A DNA stretch of 39,650 nucleotides from UPXZ01 sp047973025 (GCA_047973025.1 JBKEBE010000111.1:1-39650), one strand, 5' to 3'. Positions 8,624 to 18,413 are shown, numbered from the stretch's first letter. Program-made: numbers and translations. The notes: generated by a model not told the origin, from the letters alone.

Positions 8624-9325
8624 ATGACTAAACTTAACACAATCGGTTTGCTATTTATTCTTCTGCTGGCATATCAAGTTCAAGCACAAGATTGGGCAAA
8701 CCTAAATCGCTATAGAGCGGAGAATGATTCAGTATTAAAACAGCCCGTCCCTAAAAACAGGGTAGTTTTTATGGGTAATTCCATTACGCAAGGCTGGAAG
8801 TCAACTCATCCGGATTTCTTTGCTGAGAATCCATACATCTGCCGTGGTATCAGTGGTCAAACAACGCCGCAAATGCTAATCCGATTTCGACAAGATGTGA
8901 TTGACTTAAGTCCTAAGGTAGTAGTTATTCTGGCAGGGACGAACGATATTGCCCAGAATACCGGACCATCGACACTCGAAATGATTATAGACAACATTTC
9001 GTCAATGGCAGAATTGGCTTTGGCAAACGGTATTCATCCTATATTGTGTTCACTACTGCCGGCTTACGATTATCCGTGGCGAAAAGGCTTGGAGCCGAAT
9101 ATAAAAGTTCCGAAATTAAATGCACTGCTAAAAGCGTATGCCGAGCAAAATGGATTAGTTTACGTGGATTACTTTAGCGCGATGGCTGATGAAAAAAACG
9201 CGATGATAGCCGAGTACACCAACGATGGCGTTCATTGTACTGCTACCGGATATGATGTGATGGAAAAAATAGTTGTACCGGAAATCAATAAGGTTTTGAA
9301 GAAGAAAGTGAAACTAAAAAAATGA
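8624..9325 (+). CDS. Secreted SGNH/GDSL-family hydrolase
   Basis: A 233-residue esterase/lipase-type hydrolase with a signal peptide (MTKLNTIGLLFILLLAYQVQAQ), so it acts in the periplasm or outside. The SGNH blocks are all present: block I reads MGNSITQGW with catalytic Ser53, block II has a glycine in RGISGQT, block III is AGTNDIA (Asn107), and block V is DGVHCTATGY (Asp201, His204). The family covers acetylxylan esterases, lysophospholipases and others, and the natural substrate cannot be read from the sequence. It forms a single-gene unit with its own promoter and a terminator shared with the frd operon. Confidence 0.9.
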   Translation: MTKLNTIGLLFILLLAYQVQAQDWANLNRYRAENDSVLKQPVPKNRVVFMGNSITQGWKSTHPDFFAENPYICRGISGQTTPQMLIRFRQDVIDLSPKVVVILAGTNDIAQNTGPSTLEMIIDNISSMAELALANGIHPILCSLLPAYDYPWRKGLEPNIKVPKLNALLKAYAEQNGLVYVDYFSAMADEKNAMIAEYTNDGVHCTATGYDVMEKIVVPEINKVLKKKVKLKK

Positions 9326-9344
9326 TTGACTATTTTTAAAAAGT

Positions 9345-9380
9345 AAAAATCCGCGACAGACTTCTCTATTGCGGATTTTT
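9345..9380. terminator. Bidirectional intrinsic terminator
   Basis: Ten-base arms (9345-9354 and 9371-9380) with core ATCCGC/GCGGAT are flanked by A and T tracts on both sides. It lies between convergent genes and can stop both the SGNH hydrolase message and the frd operon message. Confidence 0.85.
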
Positions 9381-9394
9381 TTACAATTTATTAT

Positions 9395-10150
9395 TTAATC
9401 TTTAATCTTAGCTCCCAAAAATTGCCGGTTTAACCTTGCAATGTGTGTTATGGAAACGTTTTTGGGACATTCGGCTTCACAAGCACCGGTATTGGTGCAA
9501 TTTCCAAATCCGAGTTCGTCCATTTTGGAGACCATTGCTTTTGCACGACGCGCACCCTCTACCCTACCCTGCGGCAACAGAGCCAGTTGACTAACCTTCG
9601 CCGAGACGAACAGCATTGCCGAACCGTTCTTACAAGCCGCTACGCAGGCACCACAACCGATACACGAAGCGGCATCCATAGCTTCGTCGGCTTTGGCTTT
9701 CGGTATGGGAATAGCATTACCGTCGGGAACACCACCGGTATTTACAGACACGAATCCGCCGGCTTGAATAATCTTGTCAAAAGCACCGCGATCCACCATC
9801 AAGTCCTTTATGATAGGAAACGCAGCCGAACGCCACGGTTCGATGGTAATGGTGTCTCCATCTTTAAAATTACGCATGTGCAATTGGCAGGTAGTAATTT
9901 CACCATCGGGTCCGTGCGGATGACCATTGATGTACAAACTACACATTCCACAGATTCCTTCACGGCAGTCGTGATCAAACGCTATGGGTTCTTTGTGTTC
10001 ATTTATCAATTTTTCGTTCAGAATATCTATCATTTCCAGAAACGAACAATCGGGCGATATTCCATCCAATTTATACGTTTCGAACGCGCCTTTTACTTTC
10101 GGACTGTCTTGACGCCAAACTTTTAGCGTGAGATTTAATGTTTTTTCCAT
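9395..10150 (-). CDS. frdB: Fumarate reductase/succinate dehydrogenase iron-sulfur subunit
   Basis: A 251-residue electron-transfer subunit that passes electrons between the flavoprotein and the membrane quinone site. The [2Fe-2S] cysteines are Cys62, Cys67, Cys70 (CREGICGMC) and Cys88. The C-terminal half has CIGCGACVAAC and a CTNTGACEAECP motif for the [4Fe-4S] and [3Fe-4S] clusters. It is the last gene of the operon, three bases after the flavoprotein gene. Direction (fumarate reduction or succinate oxidation) cannot be told from sequence; anaerobic Bacteroidales use it as fumarate reductase. Confidence 0.95.
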   Translation of the reverse strand: MEKTLNLTLKVWRQDSPKVKGAFETYKLDGISPDCSFLEMIDILNEKLINEHKEPIAFDHDCREGICGMCSLYINGHPHGPDGEITTCQLHMRNFKDGDTITIEPWRSAAFPIIKDLMVDRGAFDKIIQAGGFVSVNTGGVPDGNAIPIPKAKADEAMDAASCIGCGACVAACKNGSAMLFVSAKVSQLALLPQGRVEGARRAKAMVSKMDELGFGNCTNTGACEAECPKNVSITHIARLNRQFLGAKIKD

Positions 10151-10153
10151 TGT

Positions 10154-12364
10154 TTACGCTTTATAATTTCTTTGCTGACGAACTACAAATTCGTAATCCA
10201 GCGGTTCTTTAATTAATTCAGGGTCTTTTTCGTCGCCGGTATATTTCCAGCAAGAAGCATACGAGAATTTTTCATCGTCTCGAAGTGCTTCTCCTTCCGG
10301 AGTTTGGTATTCTTCGCGGAAGTGTCCTCCGCAACTTTCTTCACGAAGAAGGGCGTCGCGCGCCATCAATTCGCCTATTTCGATGAAGTCCGCCAACCGA
10401 AGCGCTTTTTCCAATTCGATATTCAAGCCGTCTGTTTTACCCGGCACATATACATTCGTCCAAAATTCCTTGCGGATGGCTTTGATTTTGTCCAATGCCG
10501 TTTGCAGACCTTCGGCTGTGCGTCCCATTCCGACAAAATCCCACATGACAATGCCTAATTCTCTGTGGATACTGTCCACCGAGCGTTTTCCTTGAATGTT
10601 CATTATCTTTTGAATGCGCTCATTTACCCCCTTTTCGGCTTGCGCAAATTCATCCTTATCGGTACTCATGCGGGGTACCTGAATTTGATCGGCTAAATAA
10701 TTTTGAATCGTGTACGGCAACACAAAATATCCATCTGCCAAGCCCTGCATCAGGGCAGAAGCACCAAGACGATTAGCACCGTGGTCTGAGAAATTGGCTT
10801 CTCCAATACAGAACAATCCGGGAACCGATGTTTGCAATTCGTAATCTACCCAGATACCGCCCATGGTGTAGTGGATGGCGGGATAAATCATCATCGGGGT
10901 TTTATAGGGGTTGTCATCCACAATTTTTTCGTACATCTGGAATAAGTTTCCGTATCGGGCGCGAACGACATCTTCGCCTAATCGGTTAATAGCATCTTCA
11001 AAGTCGAGATACACAGCCAATCCCGTGTTACCTACTCCGAATCCGGCATCGCAACGCTCTTTTGCGGCACGAGAAGCTACGTCTCGCGGAACCAAATTCC
11101 CGAAAGCGGGATAACGGCGTTCCAAATAATAATCACGATCTTCTTCTTTCAGATCGGTTGGTTTGAGCTGTCCATTACGGATTTTTTCGGCATCTTCTTT
11201 TTTCTTGGGTACCCAGATACGACCGTCATTACGCAAACTTTCAGACATGAGTGTCAGCTTGGATTGGTAGTCGCCATGTACCGGAATACAGGTCGGGTGA
11301 ATCTGTGCGTAAGCCGGATTGGAAAAGTAGGCTCCTTTTTTGTACATCTGCATGGCGGCTGATCCGTTGGAAGCCATCGCGTTGGTCGAAAGGAAAAACG
11401 TATTTCCATAACCGCCACTTCCTACTACTACGGCATGCGCAAAGAAACGTTCGATTTTTCCGGTAGTCAGATTACGAGCGATTATACCGCGGGCGCGACC
11501 TTCCACGACTACAATATCAAGCATTTCATAGCGAACGTATTGTTTTACGGTACCTTTTCCGACCTGACGACTCAATGCGGAATAGGCTCCCAGAAGTAAT
11601 TGCTGTCCGGTTTGACCACGCGCGTAAAATGTTCGTGAAACCTGCGCTCCACCAAACGAACGATTGTCCAATAATCCACCGTATTCGCGAGCAAAAGGAA
11701 CTCCTTGCGCTACACATTGGTCTATAATACTGTTGGATACTTCCGCCAAGCGATATACGTTGGCTTCGCGTGCACGGTAGTCTCCTCCTTTGATCGTATC
11801 ATAAAATAAGCGATATACGCTGTCTCCATCGTTGGGATAGTTTTTAGCGGCATTGATACCGCCTTGCGCGGCAATGGAGTGTGCGCGACGGGGACTGTCT
11901 TGAATACAGAAGTTCAAGACGTTAAAGCCCATTTCAGCCAGAGAAGCCGCCGCTGATGCTCCTGCCAATCCCGTTCCTACCACAATCACATCCAAGCGAC
12001 GTTTGTTAGCGGGATTTACCAATTTCTGATGCGCTTTGTAGTTGCTCCATTTTTCAGCCAAAGGTCCTTCGGGAATTTTGGCTTCTTTTCGGGTCATTAT
12101 TTTATTTTCTTTCTTCACTTCCGAAGTTTGTTGTCTATCATCTATTTTATCGGTAGTTTCTTCTTTAGTATGAATTGATGCGACTTCCGTAGTCTGAACA
12201 TTTACATCTTTTTTTTCATCTACAAGTTCTTTCACTTCTTCTACAACATCTTCTACCAAATCCTGTAATCCTTCTACCATATCTTCGGCTTTGTCCTTAA
12301 TTGTTTCTGCAGCCTTATTCACGGCACTTTTTGCCTTTTCGAATATATCGTCTTTTTTTGCCAT
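10154..12364 (-). CDS. frdA: Fumarate reductase/succinate dehydrogenase flavoprotein subunit with N-terminal extension
   Basis: A 736-residue FAD subunit. Residues from about Met90 (MTRKEAKIPEGPLAEKW) on match the usual Bacteroidetes protein, with the dinucleotide motif VIVVGTGLAGASAAAS near residue 127 and the covalent FAD histidine His162 in RRAHSIAAQGG. The first 89 residues are extra: a repetitive, Lys/Glu/Asp/Val-rich amphipathic segment predicted to form long helices. The frame is open throughout and the ATG at 12364 lies 36 bases after frdC, so the extension looks translated. An internal start at 12097 would give the ordinary form. Confidence 0.95.
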   Translation of the reverse strand: MAKKDDIFEKAKSAVNKAAETIKDKAEDMVEGLQDLVEDVVEEVKELVDEKKDVNVQTTEVASIHTKEETTDKIDDRQQTSEVKKENKIMTRKEAKIPEGPLAEKWSNYKAHQKLVNPANKRRLDVIVVGTGLAGASAAASLAEMGFNVLNFCIQDSPRRAHSIAAQGGINAAKNYPNDGDSVYRLFYDTIKGGDYRAREANVYRLAEVSNSIIDQCVAQGVPFAREYGGLLDNRSFGGAQVSRTFYARGQTGQQLLLGAYSALSRQVGKGTVKQYVRYEMLDIVVVEGRARGIIARNLTTGKIERFFAHAVVVGSGGYGNTFFLSTNAMASNGSAAMQMYKKGAYFSNPAYAQIHPTCIPVHGDYQSKLTLMSESLRNDGRIWVPKKKEDAEKIRNGQLKPTDLKEEDRDYYLERRYPAFGNLVPRDVASRAAKERCDAGFGVGNTGLAVYLDFEDAINRLGEDVVRARYGNLFQMYEKIVDDNPYKTPMMIYPAIHYTMGGIWVDYELQTSVPGLFCIGEANFSDHGANRLGASALMQGLADGYFVLPYTIQNYLADQIQVPRMSTDKDEFAQAEKGVNERIQKIMNIQGKRSVDSIHRELGIVMWDFVGMGRTAEGLQTALDKIKAIRKEFWTNVYVPGKTDGLNIELEKALRLADFIEIGELMARDALLREESCGGHFREEYQTPEGEALRDDEKFSYASCWKYTGDEKDPELIKEPLDYEFVVRQQRNYKA

Positions 12365-12400
12365 AATTCTTAATTTTTTTAATAAGTTATACAGAACACG

Positions 12401-13087
12401 TTACACTGCCCGATAGCCGAACAAGTAAAATACCGGAACAGCCATAAAAATTAGTATGATGATGGTAGCGTAAATATTGGAAATTACTTTCACGCGGGGA
12501 AACCATTTTTTGTTATTCAACCCCAATGATTGAAGCGAACTCCAAACGCCGTGTGTCAAGTGCATCCAAAGCGCAGCTAACCATACGATGTACATTATAC
12601 AATAGAACGGCTTACTAAAGAGTTCATTGAGAAAATACGCCCCATCGGTAGGGTCGGCTTTTCCGGCGGCTGCCCAGTCATGTCCGTGCATAATCTCAAC
12701 CAACTGCATCTTTGACCAGAAATGGATTAAGTGTAATACCAAAAAGCCAAGCACCACCAAACCGAGTATAAACATATTCTTTGATGCCCAGCTGACACCT
12801 TTTTGACGCTGTGTAACAGCATAACGGTCATTGCCACGTGCCTTGAGATTTAGAAATGTCAAGTACAACGCGTAGAGAATATGCACCACAAAACCGGCAG
12901 CCATTACTGCTGTTCCAACCAAAGCATACCAATTTGCTCCTAACATTCCGGCGACGGCGTTGTAAGTATCCGCACTGATCAGAATCGTAACATTCATTAA
13001 GCTATGAAACGTCAGAAACAGAACCAGAAAAACACCGGAGATACTCATGATGAGTTTTCTTCCTATCGAAGAATCAATTAACCACAT
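12401..13087 (-). CDS. frdC: Succinate dehydrogenase/fumarate reductase cytochrome b subunit
   Basis: A 228-residue integral membrane subunit of the b558 type with five predicted transmembrane helices. It anchors the enzyme and binds haem b and quinone. Candidate haem-ligand histidines sit in the helices (FHSL at 28, VVHI at 69, LHLIHF at 119-122 and MHLTHG later). It is the first gene of the minus-strand operon frdC-frdA-frdB, the standard order in Bacteroidetes and epsilonproteobacteria. Confidence 0.93.
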   Translation of the reverse strand: MWLIDSSIGRKLIMSISGVFLVLFLTFHSLMNVTILISADTYNAVAGMLGANWYALVGTAVMAAGFVVHILYALYLTFLNLKARGNDRYAVTQRQKGVSWASKNMFILGLVVLGFLVLHLIHFWSKMQLVEIMHGHDWAAAGKADPTDGAYFLNELFSKPFYCIMYIVWLAALWMHLTHGVWSSLQSLGLNNKKWFPRVKVISNIYATIIILIFMAVPVFYLFGYRAV

Positions 13088-13248
13088 AAATTTTCTGTTT
13101 TAATTTTGAATATAGTTCGTATTTAAATTTTTAACCGGAAGTCAGATGAATAAATACCGGAGAAAGAGTAAGTATGGTATTTTATCTTGTAATATTTATT
13201 TTTCTCTAAACTACTTTAAGACGGATTTTTTACCCACAAATTGATGCG

Positions 13249-13256
13249 CAAAGTTA
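13249..13256 (-). promoter_or_regulatory. -7 element of the frd operon promoter
   Basis: The minus strand reads TAACTTTG here, a common -7 box in this phylum. The -33 region is only T-rich (near 13276-13280), not a clear TTTG. The implied 5' untranslated region is about 155 bases. Confidence 0.45.
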
Positions 13257-13379
13257 CAGATTTAACCTCGAATAAAAAAACGAATTAGAGAAATTTTTCT
13301 TTAATCATTCTCTATTTAATTCCATTCTAAATTTTCTCACATACCACAAGCGAGATGGTCAACACTTAAAGATATTGTT

Positions 13380-15254
13380 TTAAAAAGGAAATAATAGCGG
13401 AAGTACGAGTATCATCACGATTCCGATTACCAACTGCAAGGGCATTCCTATCTTGACGTAATCCTTAAACGTGTAACGTCCGGCAGACATTACCAAGGCG
13501 TTTGGGGGCGTAGCGAACGGGGTGGCAAAGCACGCGCTCGCCGCCGCGGCGACTGCAAAAAGCAAGGGTAAAGAACTTATTCCCAACGATACTGCCGATT
13601 GAAGGGCGATCGGCGCAAATAGTACTGTGGTAGCCGTATTGCTAATAAACATACTGAGTAACGACGTACCCATGTAAATACCTGCCAGTACAACATGTGG
13701 TCCGTATTGCCCTAGCCCACTGACAATGCCTCCGGATATCGCTTGTGATGCGCCTGTTTTCTCCATCGCGATAGCCATGGGAATCATAGTGGCGAATAAT
13801 ACGATACTTTCCCAGTTAATCGTTTTATAGGCAGCTTCCACATTGCGAAAACATCCGGTAAGAATCATGGCTACCGCTGCCGTCAATACCGCAATCACAG
13901 GTGTCAGCACATTCAACACCATTAGTGCAACCATCGCTACCATGATTACTCCGGCAATGGGGGCTTTGCTACTCAGGGGTACTTTGGACGCTTCATCGGA
14001 AGGACGTCCTACCACTACCACATCCGGTTCTTCCTGCATCAGATGCTCGATATCGCTCCAAGTTCCCTGTACTAACAAGGCATCTCCCGATTGGATTTTA
14101 TCATCCTTCACATTATGGAGCAAGTATTCTTTTCCCCGCTTAATTCCGAGTATGTTTACATTGTATTTTGCTCTGAAACCCGAAACTTTTACGACTTTGT
14201 TAATCAGTTTAGATGTGGACATAATAACCACTTCGGCAATACCGATGTCTTCAAACTTCAATTTTCCGGATATGTCGGGTAAATGTTTTCCTTCTGAAAA
14301 GGAGCTGTCGATAAACTTCAGTTTGTTATCATCGACAAACGACTTGATTTGGTCATAATTTCCAAACAGATACAAGACATCTTCCCCTTGAATTATGGTT
14401 TCGGCACCAGCAAGCTCTTGATTGAAACGAACAGCTGCTTTGAGGAAGATACTTTGCTGATTCGCTCTTCGACGCACTTCTAAAACAGAGATATTATACC
14501 TTTGCGTGATTTGAAGTTCATGAAGTTTTTTCCCTTTAATCGATGAGTCTGATGGTACTTTTATTCTAAAAAGATTGTCCGATATTTGATACTCTTTGGC
14601 TAATTCTATAGGAGATTTTACCGTTGTGGCACCTTTGTTGCGATTTTCTTTCTTCGCTAACAAACGAGACAGGGGGAGTAGTCCCGATATACCTATAACT
14701 GCTATTATTATCCCCACGGGAAGAAATGTAAAGAATGAGAGTCCGTCAAATCCGGCTTCGACTAATACGTCGTTAATAATCATGTTGGGGGGCGTACCAA
14801 TGAGTGTCATCATCCCCCCCATGCTGCTCGCGAATGCCATAGGCATCAATAAGCGTCGGGCGTTGATATTGGCTTCGGTAGCAAGACTTACCACGATGGG
14901 AAGCAAAAGCGCCACGGTGCCGGTATTGCTTACAAACGATCCAAAAAATACCGTAACAAGCATTATCAGCAGAAAAAGTTTTAATTCACTTTGTCCCGCT
15001 AATTTCAAAAGACGAAGGCTTATGGATTTTGCCAATCCGGTCTGAAAAACGGCTCCCCCTACGACGAATAATCCCGCCATCATCAGCACGACCGAGTTTG
15101 AGAATCCGGACAACGCCTCAGCGGGTGTTAGAATATTTAATAGGGTAAGCAACAATAGGGCACTCAAGGCTACAATATCCGAGCGAATTTTTCCCCACAC
15201 AAAGAAAGCTGCCGTAACGGCTAAAACGATTAAAGTAATGGTCATCGTACTCAT
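13380..15254 (-). CDS. SLC13/DASS-type anion permease with two TrkA-C (RCK_C) domains
   Basis: A 624-residue inner-membrane transporter. Blocks of hydrophobic helices at both ends flank a soluble insert of roughly residues 210-395 that holds two RCK_C-like domains, the usual plan of SLC13/ArsB-related permeases in Bacteroidetes. The SNTGTVALLLPI and SNTATTVLFAPI repeats are the paired re-entrant substrate and sodium motifs (SNT) of the family. Substrates range from dicarboxylates to sulfate, and the sequence does not settle which. It is transcribed alone. MTITLIV, three codons further on, is an alternative start. Confidence 0.88.
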   Translation of the reverse strand: MSTMTITLIVLAVTAAFFVWGKIRSDIVALSALLLLTLLNILTPAEALSGFSNSVVLMMAGLFVVGGAVFQTGLAKSISLRLLKLAGQSELKLFLLIMLVTVFFGSFVSNTGTVALLLPIVVSLATEANINARRLLMPMAFASSMGGMMTLIGTPPNMIINDVLVEAGFDGLSFFTFLPVGIIIAVIGISGLLPLSRLLAKKENRNKGATTVKSPIELAKEYQISDNLFRIKVPSDSSIKGKKLHELQITQRYNISVLEVRRRANQQSIFLKAAVRFNQELAGAETIIQGEDVLYLFGNYDQIKSFVDDNKLKFIDSSFSEGKHLPDISGKLKFEDIGIAEVVIMSTSKLINKVVKVSGFRAKYNVNILGIKRGKEYLLHNVKDDKIQSGDALLVQGTWSDIEHLMQEEPDVVVVGRPSDEASKVPLSSKAPIAGVIMVAMVALMVLNVLTPVIAVLTAAVAMILTGCFRNVEAAYKTINWESIVLFATMIPMAIAMEKTGASQAISGGIVSGLGQYGPHVVLAGIYMGTSLLSMFISNTATTVLFAPIALQSAVSLGISSLPLLFAVAAAASACFATPFATPPNALVMSAGRYTFKDYVKIGMPLQLVIGIVMILVLPLLFPF

Positions 15255-15277
15255 AGTCTCATCTAAATTAAGAGTGG

Positions 15278-15285
15278 CAAAGGTA
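15278..15285 (-). promoter_or_regulatory. -7 element of the SLC13 permease promoter
   Basis: The minus strand reads TACCTTTG about 24 bases upstream of the ATG. No clear -33 TTTG is present. Confidence 0.4.
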
Positions 15286-15448
15286 ATAAAAAATAAAAAA
15301 AGTCCACTCCGAAAACCAATTTCGAATTTTACAACCTTTTAACAAGGCTTATGAACGAGACTTCTCGGAAAGACTTTTCGATTGGGACTCAAAAAAGAAC
15401 AAATATTATTATCGGAGAGCGCGACAGATATAATTACGTATTTTTTTT

Positions 15449-15456
15449 TATTTTTG
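15449..15456 (+). promoter_or_regulatory. -7 element upstream of dgkA
   Basis: TATTTTTG matches TAnnTTTG. It lies inside the open frame that extends upstream of dgkA and so supports the downstream ATG at 15567 as the true start. No -33 partner is clear. Confidence 0.4.
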
Positions 15457-15566
15457 CATGCTCATTGCTGTTTGACTTACCCATCACGTCAACCAATTTT
15501 GGCAACAAGGGGATGATTGATGGCGTGTTTCCTGTATCCTGGTGTAAAAGAATAAATTTTAAACAG

Positions 15567-15938
15567 ATGAAAAGATTATTCAAAAGTTTCGGATATGCTT
15601 GGCAAGGTATTCGATCGGTTTTCACAACCGAATCGAACATGAAAATTCATGCCGGTGTGGCATGTTTGGCTGTTTGTTTGGGATTTCTTTTTAAAATCTC
15701 GCCGTTGGAATGGATAGCGATAGTTATTTGTATCGGACTGGTTTTCAGTGCCGAGATGTTTAATACCGCGTTCGAAACGTTGACCGATAAAGTTTCGCCG
15801 AAGCAAGACGAGACTGCCGGCAGAGTAAAAGACATTGCAGCCGGAGGTGTACTACTGGCTGCAATTATCTCTGTCGTTGTCGGATTGATTGTTTTTCTTC
15901 CCAAACTAATTACTTGCATGGGGTTGAATTGTCAATAA
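15567..15938 (+). CDS. dgkA: Diacylglycerol kinase (DgkA family)
   Basis: A 123-residue membrane enzyme with three transmembrane helices that phosphorylates diacylglycerol or undecaprenol. The motif EMFNTAFETLTDKV, followed by KDIAAGGVLLAA, is the catalytic signature of the DagK_prokar family. The frame is open from 15351, but the first 72 residues would be a poor, unconserved extension. Starting at MKRLFKSFGYAWQG gives the normal family length. It converges on the minus-strand aromatic operon. Confidence 0.9.
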   Translation: MKRLFKSFGYAWQGIRSVFTTESNMKIHAGVACLAVCLGFLFKISPLEWIAIVICIGLVFSAEMFNTAFETLTDKVSPKQDETAGRVKDIAAGGVLLAAIISVVVGLIVFLPKLITCMGLNCQ

Positions 15939-16017
15939 GTGTTAATCCATCTGCAAGTTATCCTTATTTACCAGGGGAAAAAGCTCCAACCTGTTATCCA
16001 AGTTTTTTAACCCCCAC

Positions 16018-17076
16018 CTACTTCATGATCAACATTTGCTGACGTACGGATTCTTCGTGAATAGCCATCAACACCGTTTTCATAAACTCACCGCTCATTC
16101 CCATCTTTTCAGCTTGCGCGATACGATCTTTGAGTATTTCGTCGTAACGCTGCGTTTGCAGAATTGGCATGTTGTGTTCTTTTTTATAAACCCCGATTTC
16201 TTGGGACACCCGCATCCGTTTAGCCAACAGTTCCAACAAGTCGTTGTCCAATCCATCAATCTGTCGGCGTAGGGCGGTCAGATTTTCGGTTGTCTGCTTT
16301 GTTTCGCGAATTACCAGGTTGTCGAGAATGAGTGTCAATACTTCCGGCGTAATTTGTTGAGCGGCATCACTCCACGCCTTTTCAGGGTTACAGTGTGTTT
16401 CGATGATTACACCATCGAAATTCAAGTCCATTGCCTGCTGGCTGATAGGAGCAATCAGTTCTCTGCTGCCACCGATGTGAGATGGGTCGCATATGATCGG
16501 CAGATTAGGTATTTGACGTTTTAGTTCGATGGGGATATGCCACTGGGGTAAGTTACGGTATATTTTTTTTTCGGAAGAGCTGAATCCGCGATGAATGGCT
16601 CCAATTCGGCGTATTCCGGCTTTATAAATCCGTTCGATGGCGCCTATCCAGAGATCCACGTCGGGATTGACCGGATTTTTTATTAAAACGGGAATATCCG
16701 TACCTTCCAGCGCATCTGCAATTTCTTGTACGGAAAAAGGATTGGCTGTAGTTCGCGCGCCGATCCAGATAATATCGACATCGTTGGCAAGTGACTCACG
16801 GACATGTTTCACATTAGCCACTTCTACGGCAATGTACATGCCCAATTCTTCTTTCACACGTTTCAGCCATGAGAATGCCACTTCGCCATGTCCTTCAAAG
16901 CCTCCCGGTTTGGTACGTGGTTTCCATACGCCGGCGCGAAATATCTTTATACCGGCTTTTTGCAACGCTCTTGCGGTTGTCATTACTTGTTCTTCCGTTT
17001 CCGCGCTACAAGGTCCCGAGATTACGAGTGGACGTTTCGGGTCTACACCCGGCAATAAAATTGATTGTAATTCCAT
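16018..17076 (-). CDS. Bifunctional DAHP synthase / chorismate mutase
   Basis: A 352-residue fusion. Residues 1 to about 260 are a type I-beta 3-deoxy-7-phosphoheptulonate synthase, the first step of the shikimate pathway (GPCSAE near 21, AGVWKPRTKPGGF, DPSHIGG, IETHCNP). Residues about 265-352 are an AroQ-type chorismate mutase (LRRQIDGLDNDLLELLAKRM), which makes prephenate. The fusion ties entry into the pathway to the branch toward Phe and Tyr. It is the third gene of the minus-strand operon after pheA and the aminotransferase; tyrA, often next in Bacteroides, is not here. Confidence 0.95.
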   Translation of the reverse strand: MELQSILLPGVDPKRPLVISGPCSAETEEQVMTTARALQKAGIKIFRAGVWKPRTKPGGFEGHGEVAFSWLKRVKEELGMYIAVEVANVKHVRESLANDVDIIWIGARTTANPFSVQEIADALEGTDIPVLIKNPVNPDVDLWIGAIERIYKAGIRRIGAIHRGFSSSEKKIYRNLPQWHIPIELKRQIPNLPIICDPSHIGGSRELIAPISQQAMDLNFDGVIIETHCNPEKAWSDAAQQITPEVLTLILDNLVIRETKQTTENLTALRRQIDGLDNDLLELLAKRMRVSQEIGVYKKEHNMPILQTQRYDEILKDRIAQAEKMGMSGEFMKTVLMAIHEESVRQQMLIMK

Positions 17077-17179
17077 TTCTATTTATTCTATTTGTACCGA
17101 CAACTTTTTGTCGATTTTCAGACGAAGTTATTCGGTTATCTACTAAAAATTTACTATTTCTATCTTTTATTTTGTTTGT

Positions 17180-18358
17180 CTAACGGATTCTCTTCAATAC
17201 TTCTTCCAACATACTCTCCGGACTGCAAAGTGAGATTCTTATGTACCGCTTCCCGTTGCTTCCAAAGATTAATCCGGGTGTGATAAATACGTTTTTTTCA
17301 TAGAGAATTTTATCGGTAAGTTCAGTCGCATCTTTCCATTTATCGGGGATTTTTGCCCAGAGAAACATCCCTACCTGATCTTTGTTGTATCTACACTCCA
17401 ACGTATCCATGATGGCAAAAGCGAGTTTTTTTCGCGTTGAATAGACTTCATTCATCTTGTTGTGCCATTCGTCGCTATTTTGTAAAGCTTGAGATGCGGC
17501 AACCATCATGGGTCTGTACATACCGCTATCCACGTTGGACTTTACTGCCAGTATCCATTTAATAAACTGTGGATTACTTGCTACCATGGCAATACGCCAT
17601 CCTGCCATGTTGTGCGATTTGCTCATCGAATTCAATTCAATGCAGATGTCCTTTGCTCCGTCAACCGACAATATACTTAACTTTTTGTCATTCAAGATAA
17701 AACTGTACGGGTTGTCGTTGCAGATAACGATATTGTGTTTTTTTCCAAAATTGACCAATTTTTCAAATAATTCTTCTGTCGCGTTTGAGCCTGTCGGCAT
17801 ATTGGGGTAGTTTGTCCACATCAGTTTTACGTTGGATAAATCCATCTTTTCTAACGCGTCAAAATCGGGTTGCCAGTGGTTATGCTCATCCAAATCGTAA
17901 GTTATCAAATCAGCTTCCGCCAATCGGCTGACAGAGTGGTAGGTCGGATAGCCCGGATTGGGAACTAAAACTGCGTCGCCTGGATTGACAAAAGCCAACG
18001 TTATGTGTAAAATCCCTTCTTTGGAACCAATTAACGGTTGAATTTCCGTGTTTGGATTTAATTCGACATTGTACCATCTTTTGTACCAATCGGCGAAGCC
18101 TTTTCTCAATTCGGGGATTCCGTTGTAACTTTGATAGCCGTGAACGTTTGGCTTTTGGGCTTCTTGACAGAGCGCGTCAATCGTCTCTCGCGAAGGTGGC
18201 AGATCCGGATTTCCAATTCCCAGATTCAGAACATTTTTACCGGCTACATTCATCTCGGCTATCTCGCGTAACTTTTGAGAAAAATAATATTCCGAAACAC
18301 TGTTTAGCCGATTCGCGGGAACTATCTTATCTTCAATATTATTTGTATTTTGACCCAT
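17180..18358 (-). CDS. PLP-dependent class I/II aminotransferase, aromatic operon
   Basis: A 392-residue fold-type I aminotransferase. The PLP lysine is Lys247 in NSMSKSHNMAGWR, with NYPNMPTG upstream binding the cofactor and a C-terminal RISLCSP arginine for the substrate carboxylate. Position between pheA and the DAHP synthase/chorismate mutase gene strongly suggests it transaminates prephenate, phenylpyruvate or hydroxyphenylpyruvate. That role is inferred from context, not from a specificity motif. It lies 55 bases after pheA. Confidence 0.9.
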   Translation of the reverse strand: MGQNTNNIEDKIVPANRLNSVSEYYFSQKLREIAEMNVAGKNVLNLGIGNPDLPPSRETIDALCQEAQKPNVHGYQSYNGIPELRKGFADWYKRWYNVELNPNTEIQPLIGSKEGILHITLAFVNPGDAVLVPNPGYPTYHSVSRLAEADLITYDLDEHNHWQPDFDALEKMDLSNVKLMWTNYPNMPTGSNATEELFEKLVNFGKKHNIVICNDNPYSFILNDKKLSILSVDGAKDICIELNSMSKSHNMAGWRIAMVASNPQFIKWILAVKSNVDSGMYRPMMVAASQALQNSDEWHNKMNEVYSTRKKLAFAIMDTLECRYNKDQVGMFLWAKIPDKWKDATELTDKILYEKNVFITPGLIFGSNGKRYIRISLCSPESMLEEVLKRIR

Positions 18359-18413
18359 CTTAAATTGGATTTAACTATCTTTTGAACTCGTTTTATCACT
18401 AAAATCCTACGAA

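Noticed and set aside
9443..10126. 227-codon open frame antisense to frdB
   Set aside because: It is the mirror of a clear iron-sulfur subunit gene and has no family features or promoter.
13249..13379. Rex operator before the frd operon
   Set aside because: I looked for a TTGTGA/TCACAA-type palindrome and did not find one.
15351..15566. N-terminal extension of dgkA
   Set aside because: The 72 extra residues are unlike the family, and a -7 promoter box lies inside them.
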